The position numbers were made by a program, and so were the translations under genes. The notes under the pieces were generated by a model. It worked only from the letters and a program-made list of their open reading frames with translations, ran no database searches and was not told the origin of the DNA. This document shows positions 7,721-16,402 of a DNA stretch of 64,000 bases, one piece after another. The stretch comes from Streptomyces iconiensis (GTDB lineage Bacteria; Actinomycetota; Actinomycetes; Streptomycetales; Streptomycetaceae): the NCBI RefSeq assembly GCF_028657195.3, contig NZ_JANCPR020000007.1, positions 62,001 through 126,000 on the forward strand. Reading direction: 5' to 3'. Numbering within the stretch: position 1 is the stretch's first letter; every line of letters starts with the position of its first letter.

Positions 7721-9198
7721 CAGTCGGCCTGGTTGTTTGCTTGCTTGGGCAGGCAGAACATCAGGGCCCACATCAGGGCGAGGAGGCCGCTGACCCACCA
7801 CAGCACGGTGACGAACGCGTCGCGGTTGACCGCGCCGTCGGGAGAGCCGCCGGTGATGGCGAAGAACACCACGGCGGTCAGCGCGGTGCCCAGCGCGATG
7901 CCCAGGTGAATGGCGGTGTTGAACAGGCCAGAGGCCGAGCCGGCGTCCTCGTGCGGGACCCTGGCCAGCGACAGGTCGGCGAGCGGGCCGGCGACCATGC
8001 CCAGGCCGAAGCCGATCAGCACCACCGGAGCGGTCATCGCCAGCAGGGTCAGGTCGGCCTGGTGGCTGCCGATCTGGAGCCCGTAGGTGACCATCGCAGC
8101 GGTCGCGATGAGGGCTCCGGCCTGCGGCAGACGGCGGGCGAAACGTCCGGCGGTCTTCGCCGCGATCGTCGCGCCGCCCAGTTCTCCCACGGAGAGCAGC
8201 ACGAAGGCCACGGCCGCCTCAAGCGGGCTCAAGCCCAGTCCGCGCTGCAGGTACAGCGTCCAGGTCATGAAGAACAGGCCGCACAGCAGGCCCTGCAGCA
8301 GGTCCGCGGCCATGCCCCCGGTGAACTGCCTGACCCGGAAGAGGGACAGGGTCACCAGCGGGGCGTTGTCCTGCCTGCGCCGCTGGTGGCGCAGGAAGAC
8401 ACCGAGGACAAGGGCGCCGGCGGTGAGCATGGCGAAGCACCACAGCGGCCATCCGTGAGCGTGGCCCTCGGCGAGCGGGAAGAGGATCAGGACGATGGCC
8501 AGGCCGGACAGCACCATGCCGACCAGGTCGAGCCGGTCGGCCTTGCGGACGGTCGATTCGGGGATGAATGTGCGTCCCAGGAGGAGTACGGCCAGCCCGA
8601 CGGGCACGTTGACCAGGAAGATCGGCCGCCAGGACAGCCCGAACAGGTCGGCCTGGGTGAGTACGCCGCCCAGGACCGGGCCCAGGACGTTGGCGATGGC
8701 CAGGACGGCCCCGTACAGGCCGAACGCCTTGCTGCGGTTCTGGCCCTCGAAGGTGACGTGCATGGTCGCCAGGACCTGCGGGATCATCACGGCCACGCCG
8801 ACGCCCTGGATCAGGCGGGCGCCGATCAGCACGCCCGGGCCGGTGGCCAGACCGCACAGCAGCGAGGCGGCGGTGAACACGACGGTGCCGATGAGCAGGA
8901 TCCTGCGGCGGCCGTAGATGTCACCGAGCCGTCCGCCGGTGATCAGCCCGACGGCGACGGGCAGGGAATAGGCGGTGGTCAGCCACTGCACCGCGACGGG
9001 TCCGGCGCCGGTCGACTCCTGGATCGCGGGCAGGGCGGTCAGCACGACCGACTGGTCGAGCATGTTCATCAGCTCGGCGGTCAGCAGCACCAGGAGGGCG
9101 ATCCAGACCGACAAGGCCATTTTCGGATGGTGAGGTGCTGGGCGGTCTGGGGAGTGGGTGGTGCGCTGCGGCTCGTTGTCGAGCGCGGAGGAAGACAC
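7720..9198 (-). CDS. MFS drug-efflux transporter, DHA2 (14-TM) family
   Basis: This is a proton-driven multidrug efflux protein of the inner membrane. The hydrophobic profile fits 14 helices. Family motifs are clear: LDQSVVLTALPAI in helix 1, the loop GGRLGDIYGRRR (motif A), and GPVLGGVL in helix 5 (motif C). I place the start at GTG 9198 because an AGGAG lies 8 nt upstream; this gives 492 residues. An in-frame ATG at 9121 is a shorter alternative. The gene sits between Tn3 transposase and resolvase fragments, so it may have arrived as transposon cargo. No regulator gene is adjacent. Confidence 0.85.
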   Translation of the reverse strand: MSSSALDNEPQRTTHSPDRPAPHHPKMALSVWIALLVLLTAELMNMLDQSVVLTALPAIQESTGAGPVAVQWLTTAYSLPVAVGLITGGRLGDIYGRRRILLIGTVVFTAASLLCGLATGPGVLIGARLIQGVGVAVMIPQVLATMHVTFEGQNRSKAFGLYGAVLAIANVLGPVLGGVLTQADLFGLSWRPIFLVNVPVGLAVLLLGRTFIPESTVRKADRLDLVGMVLSGLAIVLILFPLAEGHAHGWPLWCFAMLTAGALVLGVFLRHQRRRQDNAPLVTLSLFRVRQFTGGMAADLLQGLLCGLFFMTWTLYLQRGLGLSPLEAAVAFVLLSVGELGGATIAAKTAGRFARRLPQAGALIATAAMVTYGLQIGSHQADLTLLAMTAPVVLIGFGLGMVAGPLADLSLARVPHEDAGSASGLFNTAIHLGIALGTALTAVVFFAITGGSPDGAVNRDAFVTVLWWVSGLLALMWALMFCLPKQANNQAD

Positions 9199-9693
9199 GA
9201 CGGGAAGCTCCTGATCCAAAGGAATCGGGGAGCCCTGCCGACAGCCGCACCAGGGCCGGAAGAGACGCAACCCGGGGCAGACGGCAGAGCTGCACCCGGG
9301 AAAGACAGAAAACTGCGGGAAGGGTGGCGCAACTCAGGCAAGCGCGACGTCCGCCCCCGGACACGTGCGACAACTCAGCACGCGGGGAACACGGACGACT
9401 ACACGGCCTGGTTGATAGGACGTCACCTCAAGATCGACGCAGAAAGGAACAGAAAGTCCGGTCGCTGCCACCGACACCTCGGCGCAGGAATTCGTCCACT
9501 GTACGACACCCCCTGATCCCGCCGCACACCAGAACGGGCCCGCCCCCTGCCCGGCCGCAACGCCCAGCCTCCACTGCCAGAAACGGGGCCCGTTTGGGAG
9601 AACGCCTGAGCCCACCGGTCCTGCTCGGTCACTCGGTCTCCGTGGACTCAAGGGCCTGTGCGCAGAGAGCTACTGGCACCCTCGCGGCAGCTT
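9199..9693. other. Intergenic region upstream of MFS gene
   Basis: About 490 nt contain no supported gene. The promoter of the MFS transporter must lie in the left part, but I can identify no convincing -35/-10 pair or palindromic operator. Confidence 0.4.
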
Positions 9694-9825
9694 CGGGAGG
9701 ACAGGGACGTGACCGACGAACAGGTACGTCACGCCCGCGACCTGCTCGCCCGCCCGGAGAACAGCGTCACCTCCATCGCGAAGCTGCTCGGTGTCTCCCG
9801 CGACACCCTCGTTCAGCAGGCTCAG
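9694..9825 (+). pseudogene. Serine resolvase C-terminal (HTH) fragment
   Basis: This stretch reads TDEQVRHARDLLARPENSVT followed by SIAKLLGVSRDTL. It is the DNA-binding helix-turn-helix tail of Tn3-type serine resolvases. The catalytic domain is absent upstream, and the fragment is cut by the 3' end of the DNA alkylation repair gene at 9822. With the Tn3 transposase relic at 6948 it brackets the MFS transporter. Confidence 0.6.
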
Positions 9826-10928
9826 GCTGGGCGGCCTTGCGATGCTTCGGCGGCGCTGATGTGGACCTCGGTCGCGCCGAGGACGCGTCCGTTGGCCTGG
9901 ACCTCGATGCGGTGCGGGCCGGGGTGGATCGTGCGGACCGAGAGGCTCTCGAACCGGTGCCGGCGTGAGAAGCGGGCCGCCTGGCCCGCGGGGAGGTCCC
10001 GGGTGGTCAGCTTGAACACCTTGCCTGCTCTGGGGCCGCGAACCCCTTGGTAGTGGACTATGTAGTCGATCGCCGCTCTCGTCGCGTCGGTGGCGTGCAG
10101 TGCGAAGGTGACGGTGGTCGCTTCGCCGATGGAGATGGCGGAGGGCGAGCAGGCGAGGTCCGTGATCTCGATCGGAGCATGGTGATCGAACCCGAGAACC
10201 GCGAGAGCCTCCGGGCGTCCTCGCTTGACGAGTGTCCGCAGGCCGTGGCGTACGACGAAATCGCCCTGCGTGCTGCCGCGAAGCCATCGCCGGGCGGTGA
10301 CGAGGACGAGGTCGGGGTGGTCCTTGCTGATGTCGTTGAGGTGGTTCGCCACGGAACGGCGGACGTAGAGGGACTCGTCGTTGACGAGAGGCTCCAGGAG
10401 CGCCAGCGCTGGAGCGGGGTCGGCGACGAACCGCGAGAGCTGTGACGCCCAGGGCAGCCGCGGGCGCGTGCCCTCCGAGACGAGCCGCCGAACATGTTCG
10501 TCCGGGTCGGTGGTCCACGCCCTGAGCTGGTCCATCGTGACCTCGTAGTGGGCTTCGACGAACGGGCGGACAGCGAACTCGGCGGTGTAGCGGGAAGTGA
10601 GCGCGGCCAGCAGCGGCAGCGCGACATCGGGCCGGTCCAGCAGCGCCGAGGCGACGTAGGCGTTGACGGGCATGGAAGCCCACCCCGTGAGGCCCCCGCT
10701 GTCGAGGGCACCACGGATCACCCGCCCGGCATCCTCGGGGGACGTCGGCATCGTCGCCGCGAGGGCACGGGCGATCCAGTCGATACGGGCCTTCAGCTCC
10801 AGGTCACCGATACCGGTGCCCGCGAGCTGCTCGAACGCCGTCCGGTCGAACGAGGACGCGGCACCCGCGAGGTCGCCCGCGAGACGCCCGATGAGCTCCG
10901 GCGACAGTTCATCTTTGAAATCGGCCAT
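9822..10928 (-). CDS. DNA alkylation repair protein, AlkC-like HEAT-repeat family
   Basis: The protein has 368 residues. Its N-terminal two thirds are alpha-helical HEAT-like repeats (VRRLVSEGTRPRLPWASQL, LLEPLVNDESLYVRRSVANHLNDISKDHP) characteristic of the AlkC/AlkD superfamily, which removes alkylated bases by a glycosylase mechanism that flips no base. The C-terminal about 100 residues look like an immunoglobulin-type beta domain (ISIGEATTVTFALHATDATRA, then IDYIVHYQGVRG), which some AlkC proteins carry. WASQL and VRRSVANHLNDISKDHP are the most diagnostic blocks. The gene appears intact although it is flanked on both sides by transposase and resolvase relics. Confidence 0.8.
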   Translation of the reverse strand: MADFKDELSPELIGRLAGDLAGAASSFDRTAFEQLAGTGIGDLELKARIDWIARALAATMPTSPEDAGRVIRGALDSGGLTGWASMPVNAYVASALLDRPDVALPLLAALTSRYTAEFAVRPFVEAHYEVTMDQLRAWTTDPDEHVRRLVSEGTRPRLPWASQLSRFVADPAPALALLEPLVNDESLYVRRSVANHLNDISKDHPDLVLVTARRWLRGSTQGDFVVRHGLRTLVKRGRPEALAVLGFDHHAPIEITDLACSPSAISIGEATTVTFALHATDATRAAIDYIVHYQGVRGPRAGKVFKLTTRDLPAGQAARFSRRHRFESLSVRTIHPGPHRIEVQANGRVLGATEVHISAAEASQGRPA

Positions 10929-11061
10929 CTCAACGCCCGCCCACGGTCACGTCGAGGCCCCCGACCGCTCGCCCCGTACGGCTCTCGGCCGGCGGGAGGA
11001 GGGGCTCGATGCGCTCCCACTGTTTGTTCGGGAGCGGTGTGGATCTCGACCTGGGCATCAT
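10929..11061 (-). pseudogene. IS5-type transposase N-terminal relic
   Basis: From ATG at 11061 the minus strand reads MMPRSRSTPLPNKQWERIEP and then LLPPAESRTGRAVGG. The segment NKQWERIEPLLPPA matches the typical start (DEQWERIEPLLPP) of IS5-family transposases. It stops against the start of the alkylation repair gene with no catalytic domain. Confidence 0.5.
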
Positions 11062-11131
11062 GGTTTCGAGTCTGCCACGGACCACTGACACACAGCCGGT
11101 GCCTCAGGCGCTCTGAGCTGCGACGACACCC

Positions 11132-11303
11132 CGCAGCTCGACGCCCGCCCTCGCCAAGCACGGCATCGAGCGCGACAAGGTGTTCTCCGAGAAGATCAGC
11201 ACCCGCTTCCGGGCCCGTCCCCAGTTCGAGGCCGCGCTCACGCTGGCCCGCCAGATCAAGGCCCACGCGCCCCGCGCTGCCGGGTCGTCTTCACCGTGTA
11301 CGC
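11132..11303 (+). pseudogene. Serine resolvase N-terminal fragment
   Basis: The plus strand shows LAKHGIERDKVFSEKIST, then RPQFEAALTLARQIKAHAP, the catalytic-domain segment of Tn3-type resolvases. After a small frameshift it continues RVVFTVY, where the family normally reads RVVFTVYEMKRLGRD. It stops exactly where a CRISPR-like repeat begins at 11304. The catalytic Ser region at the very N-terminus is missing. Confidence 0.55.
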
Positions 11304-11332
11304 GTGCTCCCCGCGCACGCGGGGACGGACCC
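11304..11332 (+). CRISPR. Solitary type I-E-like CRISPR repeat
   Basis: One 29-nt unit starting GTGCTCCCCGCGCACGCGGG is almost identical to the repeats at 45353-45503 and 4502-4530. No second copy lies 61 nt away on either side. It is a remnant rather than an array, and it abuts the end of the resolvase fragment. Confidence 0.5.
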
Positions 11333-11502
11333 ACCCCGCGTTCACGTGGGCAGGCCCTACACGAAAGGCCGCCCCGCGAACCGCAGGCCCGGGCGGCCAG
11401 CCACGGGCGGCCCCAAACGCGGGCGGCCCAGGCGCGAGCGCCCAGGCGCGGGCGGCCCGAGTCGCGGGTCGCCCGTGCCGGCGTGGCTGCCGCTCGGGGC
11501 GG

Positions 11503-12177
11503 TCACTGCCGTTTCGTAGGCGGCTTCTCGCACTTCTTCCAGGCGAAGTGGTAGACGGTGCTGACGTCGCCGTCCGTTGAGTCCATGGTCATGAAACTCG
11601 TGGTGTTCTCGGCGTCCGAGGTGCCCGCGTTGACGCGCAGTTCGGTGTTGATGTTGAAGTTGCGGAGTTCGCCGCAGGGTGCCCAGACCAGGTGGGCATA
11701 GTCGGTCGTGTCTGTGGCCTGCCAGTTGTCGTCGTAGGCTCCCTTGTAGTTGTGGCTGTGGGTGGTGGTCTCGGGGGAGCCCTGGAAGTAGTAGCTCGCC
11801 TTGGACATGCCCGAGGCGCCTTTTTCCAGGTACGCGTAACCGCGGTAGTCCACGCTGGCGATCGCGTAGGTGAAGCCCTGGGGCACGTGCATGATCAGGT
11901 TGAGCTGACAGTTCTTGCGGAAGTCGACGGGTTTGGATCCCTTGCCGACCTGGGCCAGGTATTCGGAGTACGTGACCGTGAATGCCTTGTTGTCGGGTGA
12001 GACGGCGACGGCTGTTGTGCCCTGGGGGCAGCCCGATCCATTGACGGTCGCGACTTTGATGACGATTGCGTCGTCGGGCGGGTCGTCGAATATTGGACTA
12101 CCGTGCTGAGGCTGAGCGGAGAGCATCGAGGCGAACAGGGCGGCGAGGGCGCCGCCGGCGAGAAGAGCGCCGGGCAT
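11503..12177 (-). CDS. Secreted DUF4360-type protein (paralogue 2)
   Basis: The protein has 224 residues and a short hydrophobic N-terminal signal (LLAGGALAALFASMLSA). The mature part has the DUF4360 pattern: VNGSGCPQGTTAV, FTVTYSEYLAQVG, NCQLNLIMHVPQGFTYAI, DYRGYAYL, YYFQG and WAPCGELRNFNI, with four conserved Cys, two in CPxGT and NCQLN. It ends TVYHFAWKKCEKPPTKRQ. A GGGAG lies just upstream of the ATG. It is a close paralogue of the gene 36 nt upstream, in the same direction, so both probably share a promoter. The family is secreted, has a beta-sandwich appearance and no known function. Confidence 0.85.
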   Translation of the reverse strand: MPGALLAGGALAALFASMLSAQPQHGSPIFDDPPDDAIVIKVATVNGSGCPQGTTAVAVSPDNKAFTVTYSEYLAQVGKGSKPVDFRKNCQLNLIMHVPQGFTYAIASVDYRGYAYLEKGASGMSKASYYFQGSPETTTHSHNYKGAYDDNWQATDTTDYAHLVWAPCGELRNFNINTELRVNAGTSDAENTTSFMTMDSTDGDVSTVYHFAWKKCEKPPTKRQ

Positions 12178-12213
12178 GGTTCTCCCATCGGAGGTCGCGG
12201 TCTGCGGATTCGC

Positions 12214-12849
12214 TCAGCACTTCTTCCAGGCGAGCTGGAAAATGGTGCTCACGCTGCCGTCGGTCGAGTCCATCGACATAAAGCTGGTTTCCGCGGCCTT
12301 CGACGTTCCGGCGTTCACCCGGAGTTCAGAGTTGATGTTGAAGTTCTTGTCCTCTCCGCAGGGCGCCCAGACCAGCGAGCTGTAGTCCGTGCTGTCCCTG
12401 GTCTGCCAGTTGTCGGAGTACGGGCCCGCGAACTTGTGGCTCTGCCTCGCGGTGTCCGAGGACCCCTGGAAGTAGTAGCTCGCTTTCTGGAGGCCCTGTG
12501 ACCCGTCCCTGAGGTGTGCGAATCCCCGGTAGTCCACCGCCGCGATCGCGTAGGTGAAGCCCTGGGGGACGTGGATGTCCAGGTTGAGCTGGCAGTTCTT
12601 TCTTATGTCGGTGGGGTCGGAGTCTCCGCCCGCTCTCGCCAGGTAGTCGCTGTACGTGACGGTGAAGGCGGTGTTGTCCGAGGCGGTGCCCACTGCGGTG
12701 GTGCCCTTGGGGCAGCCGGAGCCGTTCACCGTCTGGACGGAGATCTCGATCTTCTGCGGCGGTACCTCGGGTTCCGCCGGCACGCCGTGTACAGAGGCGG
12801 TCGACGCGAAGAGCGCGGCGATCCCGCCCGTGAGAAGAGCACCAAGCAT
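12214..12849 (-). CDS. Secreted DUF4360-type protein (paralogue 1)
   Basis: The protein has 211 residues. A signal-like segment (LLTGGIAALFASTASVHG) is followed by the same blocks as its neighbour: VNGSGCPKGTTAV, NCQLNLDIHVPQGFTYAI, VDYRGFAHL, YYFQG, LVWAPCG and a terminal WKKC. The four cysteines are conserved and could form two disulfides after export. An AAAGGAG ribosome binding site precedes the ATG at an ordinary distance. It is first in a two-gene tandem made by duplication, and the pair differ most in the linker after the signal peptide. The biological role is unknown. Confidence 0.85.
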   Translation of the reverse strand: MLGALLTGGIAALFASTASVHGVPAEPEVPPQKIEISVQTVNGSGCPKGTTAVGTASDNTAFTVTYSDYLARAGGDSDPTDIRKNCQLNLDIHVPQGFTYAIAAVDYRGFAHLRDGSQGLQKASYYFQGSSDTARQSHKFAGPYSDNWQTRDSTDYSSLVWAPCGEDKNFNINSELRVNAGTSKAAETSFMSMDSTDGSVSTIFQLAWKKC

Positions 12850-13716
12850 GGCTCTCGTAACTCCTTTCGGGGTTCAGCGGATGGTGCGGAAAAGAGCCGG
12901 TCGGCTCCGGTGCCGACGTTGTGCGAAGGCACACCGCACCGCTGCGTATCTCTCAGGGCGCGATGGACCGAGGGGAAGGGGCGCATTTCCGTGGGTTCCG
13001 ACAGAAACGGCGGAAAGTACGGCAATTGGGCGTTGCGCGTACGAGGGGTGAAGAGCAGCGCGTACGACGGGGACAGAGAAGAACAGGCCCGGGACCGGTA
13101 CCGGCGAACTGTGCCTGTGAACTATGCCTGCGAAGTGTGCCTGCGCGTGCGCGCGGAGGGCGAGAAGAATTTCTCCGGTGCCCGCGCGAGCGATGGGAGA
13201 CGTGTTGCGGTGCGGTCAATATAGCGCCGAGGGCGGCACGGATTAAGTCTCAGGAAAGCGCTGCGTAATGACTTTCCGGTCAACTTGCCGGAAAGGCAGA
13301 ATTGCTGACCGTGCGTCAGCCCCACCGCTTCTGTACTGTGTCGCCATCGCGTTAGTGCATTCTGCCCTGACTTATGCGCACTTGGTGCCGATCTTCTCTG
13401 ACATGCGACAACGCGGGACAGGTTCGGGATACATCCCGTTTCCCGCGGCCCCCGCGCTGTCTTGTGCGCGCGTAGACCGGAACCACGCGGACCGGAGAGG
13501 CGTAGTCCGGAACCGGGCGCGGGCAGGGCGATGCGCCGGGTCGGACCACCGGCGTCTCCGTCGGCACCGGCGGCTCCGTCGTCTTCGGTCCCGCGCCGTC
13601 GGTCTGGACGTCGGCGCCTCCAGGTCTCGATCGCCTTGTCCGACCGCCATCCCCCGCGTGTGACGGGGGTCACCTCCTCGGGAAAACGTGCCGTCCGTGC
13701 TCGGCGTCTTGAGGGT
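12850..13716. other. Long intergenic region upstream of DUF4360 pair
   Basis: About 870 nt carry no supported gene. The part nearest 12850 must hold the promoter of the DUF4360 pair. Short open frames here have poor codon bias. One 8-bp hairpin is present at 13272-13295 (listed separately). Confidence 0.5.
13272..13295. other. 8-bp inverted repeat
   Basis: CTTTCCGG and CCGGAAAG are perfectly complementary and separated by 8 nt. It lies in a long non-coding stretch, so it could be a weak hairpin or an operator. No T-run follows. Confidence 0.4.
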
Positions 13717-13846
13717 GTGAGATCAGTCAGGAAAGCACCGGGTGAGCTGGACGAGGAGCGTCTCGTCCGGCTGGTGGCCAGGGGCGACCGTGCGGCGTTC
13801 GAGGAGCTGTACCGGCGTACGTCGCCGTGGATGGCGACGCGGCTGC
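13717..13846 (+). pseudogene. ECF sigma factor, N-terminal fragment
   Basis: From GTG 13717 the frame reads ELDEERLVRLVARGDRAAF followed by EELYRRTSPWMATRLRA, the start of region 2 of an ECF sigma factor. After about 43 residues the similarity ends and a different frame takes over with ABC-transporter sequence. Regions 2.3-4 are absent, so the product cannot act as a sigma factor. The junction at about 13846 marks a deletion that removed the rest of the sigma gene and the start of the ATPase gene. Confidence 0.6.
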
Positions 13847-14381
13847 GCGCTACCTGCCGCAGGAGTTCGGCTACTACAAGCGCTTCACGGTGCGTGAGTT
13901 CGTCGAGTACATGGCCTGGCTGAAGGAGGTACCCAAGGCGGATGTCCCCGGGGCCGTGCAGCGGGCCGTTGAGCGGGTCGGCCTGGGGGACCGCGCCGAC
14001 GACCGGATGAAGACCCTGTCGGGCGGCATGGTGCGGCGGGTCGGTATCGCGCAGGCACTCGTCAACGACCCGGCGGTGCTGCTGCTGGACGAACCGACGG
14101 TCGGCCTGGATCCGGGGCAACGGCTGCGTTTCCGCGGGCTGTTGCAGGAACTGGGCACGGACACCTGTGTGGTCGTCTCCACACACCTGGTGGAGGACGT
14201 CGCAGCGGCCTGCACCGACGTGGTGCTGTTCGCCGAGGGCCGGCTCGTCTTCCAGGGCACCCCGGACGAGCTGGCCGCGGCAGGCGGCACCGAGCACGCC
14301 GGGGACAGCCCGCTGGAACGCGGTTACTCGGCGCTTCTGGCCGGCTCGGCGCGGGACGCGCAGGGAAGGGGCGACTGGTGA
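13827..14381 (+). pseudogene. ABC transporter ATPase, C-terminal part only
   Basis: Recognisable sequence starts at YLPQEFGYYKRFTVREFVEY (Q-loop region). It includes the signature LSGGMVRRVGIAQAL, Walker B LLLDEPTVGLDP and the H-loop VVSTH, then a normal C-terminus. The first about 85 residues, including Walker A, are missing; the sigma-factor fragment occupies their place in another frame. Without a P-loop the protein could not bind ATP normally. It overlaps the downstream permease by 4 nt (GTGA), the original operon coupling. An ATG at 13827 could allow translation, but no ribosome binding site is seen. Confidence 0.7.
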
Positions 14382-15757
14382 ACGTCCGTGTGCTGCGTAC
14401 CGAGTTGAGGCGTTCCGTCGCGCCGTGGGCCGGTGTGGCCGTCGTGGCGGTCGGGCTGGGCTTCCTCTATCTGATCAACGGAGCGTGGTGGCGGGGCACG
14501 GCGCGGTGGACGGCCCACTGGACGCCCATGGCCCTGTGGACCCGTAGCCTGCTGGCCTTCCTGTGGCCGCTCGCCGTGGGGCTGGGGGTGATGCAGGGGC
14601 TGCGCGACCCACGTTCGGGTACGGCCGAACTGCTGGCGACCACGCCACGGCCCGCCTGGCACCGCGCGGCCCTGCTCGCGGGCACGACGGCGCTCACACT
14701 GACTGCGGGCTTCGCGCTGTTCGTCCTCCAGGGCGGGGTGCGGGTGCTGCTGGGCGGCGCCGCGTACACGCACCTCGGCTGGCTGCCGATCTCGCTGGTG
14801 GGGGGGCTCGCCCTGGTCGCGGGAGCGCTGTTCGGCATGGGAGCCGCGCGGGCACTGCCGTCCGTGCTCACCCCGCCCGCCCTGACCGTGGTCGCGCTCG
14901 CGGCTACCGTACTGCTCCAGCAGACGCCGGACTCGGCGCTGCCGTCCGGCCTGGCGCCGAACCGGCTCTCGCAGCTGTCACCCGCGGTGTCACAGGTACG
15001 CGAGTCGCTTCTCACCCTGTCCGCCTCCGTGCACGCCGGCCAGACGCTCTGGCTGCTCGGCATGCTCGCGACGGGCTTCGCGCTGCTGGTCGTCACCTCC
15101 GCACGCGCCAGGCTGCTCGCCCTCGCGCCCGTGCTGGCAGGCGCGGCGCTGGCCCTGCTCGTCCTCCCCGCCGAGCCGCGAGACACGTACGTCGTCGACG
15201 AGGCCGCCGCCGCGATGGTGTGCGAGGGGCCGGTGTGCGTCACGAAGGAACAGCAGCACAGGCTGGCCGAACTCGCGCCGCACGGCCGGAAGGCGCACCG
15301 CCTTCTGCGCCAGGTGCTGGGCGGTCAGGCGCCCGCCACGTTCCGGGAGGAAACCGCACCGCGGGCGATCTCCGACGATCGCGATCTCTCCCGCGAAGAC
15401 GCACTCCTCGACTTCGACGACCCGGTGTTCGCCCGGGCGAAGGGCGAGGAGCTGACGCGCGTCCTGCTCGCCGAGGGCCTGGCGCCGCACTGCCTGGGCC
15501 GCAGCGAGGCCGAGAGCGGTGTCCTCACCGAACTCGCCGCACAGAGCGTCGCGGCCGGCTCGGTACTCGGGGACTTCAAGCCCCTCGGCGGCAGCGCGTG
15601 GAGCGAGAAGGACCAGCGCGCCGAGGCCGCCCCCGTATGGCAGAAGCTCAAGGCACTGCCCCCGGCCGAACAGCGCTCCCGGATCCTCGCCGCACGCTCA
15701 GCCGCGTTCTCCTGCGAGCGCGACGCACTCGAAGCGCTGGCCGGTGACTCCCGGTGA
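14378..15757 (+). CDS. ABC transporter permease / membrane protein
   Basis: The protein has 459 residues. Six hydrophobic segments lie in the first about 270 residues: WAGVAVVAVGLGFLYLI, LLAFLWPLAVGLGVMQGL, LLAGTTALTLTAGFALFVL, ISLVGGLALVAGALFGMGA, LTVVALAATVLLQ and LLGMLATGFALLVV. These are followed by ARLLALAPVLAGAALALLVL and a soluble C-terminal domain of about 180 residues rich in Glu and Arg. DPRSGTAELLATTPRPAWHR is typical of ABC-2-like permeases from Streptomyces sigma-factor/ABC operons. Its partner ATPase has lost its N-terminus, so the exporter is probably inactive although this gene looks whole. It starts with GTG inside the ATPase stop and ends inside the next start. Confidence 0.7.
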   Translation: MNVRVLRTELRRSVAPWAGVAVVAVGLGFLYLINGAWWRGTARWTAHWTPMALWTRSLLAFLWPLAVGLGVMQGLRDPRSGTAELLATTPRPAWHRAALLAGTTALTLTAGFALFVLQGGVRVLLGGAAYTHLGWLPISLVGGLALVAGALFGMGAARALPSVLTPPALTVVALAATVLLQQTPDSALPSGLAPNRLSQLSPAVSQVRESLLTLSASVHAGQTLWLLGMLATGFALLVVTSARARLLALAPVLAGAALALLVLPAEPRDTYVVDEAAAAMVCEGPVCVTKEQQHRLAELAPHGRKAHRLLRQVLGGQAPATFREETAPRAISDDRDLSREDALLDFDDPVFARAKGEELTRVLLAEGLAPHCLGRSEAESGVLTELAAQSVAAGSVLGDFKPLGGSAWSEKDQRAEAAPVWQKLKALPPAEQRSRILAARSAAFSCERDALEALAGDSR

Positions 15758-16328
15758 GATGGCTGACGTTGTACGCGCGGTCGCGGCAGGCACCCGCGTC
15801 GGCCGCCGTGATCGTGGCCTGCACGCCGGCGCTGTGGGCGCTCGCCCGCAACGGCAGCGGGGCCCTGGCGATCCCCGGCTGCCCGCGCTCGTCCTCACAG
15901 CGGGCGCGATGGCGGTCTCGACCGGACTCAGCGGGCAGGACCCCGAGCTGGACCGGACGGCCGCGATCCGCTGGGCGCCCCGCAGAGCGGCGCACGTGCT
16001 GCTTGCCGGCGCGCTCACCGCGGGGGTACTGCTGGCGGTGCAGGCGACGGGCAAGGACCTGGCCACCACCGCGTTCGTCGTCCGGGACAGCGCCGGCCTG
16101 ATGGGGCTCGCCGCCATAGGGGCGGCGGTGTGCGGGGGGCGGTACGCGTGGCCGCTGCCGTTCGCCTGGCTCGCGTTCTCCTTCTTCGCCCCGTCTCCGA
16201 CGAGCGCGCCGACGCAGGTGGCGACCTGGATGCTGCTGCCACCCGGCACGGCGGCCGGCACCTGGACAGCCCTGACCCTCACGGTCGCCGGCACCACCGC
16301 CTACGCCCTCGCGGGACCGAGACGGTAG
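15754..16328 (+). pseudogene. Membrane protein of ABC operon, frameshifted
   Basis: Starting at GTG 15754, with a 4-nt overlap to the permease, the first frame reads RWLTLYARSRQAPASAAV and ALWALARNGSGALAIP. At about 15880 the sequence continues in another frame as LPALVLTAGAMAVSTGLSG, APRRAAHVLLAGALTAGVLL, GLMGLAAIGAAVCGG and a C-terminal helix ending AYALAGPRR. Joined, they make a plausible protein of about 190 residues with five to six membrane helices. A single small indel separates them, so this is either a true pseudogene or a sequencing error. It is the third gene of the sigma/ATPase/permease operon. Confidence 0.6.
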
Positions 16329-16402
16329 CCGCCCCCGGCCGCCCCTGGTCACCGCCTCGGGTCACCGAGACGGGGCATGCCCGTGGGCCCGTACGCGGAT
16401 AC

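Noticed and set aside
13100..13716. Possible small genes upstream of the sigma fragment
   Set aside because: Open frames are short and Arg-rich in both strands, with no recognisable motif.
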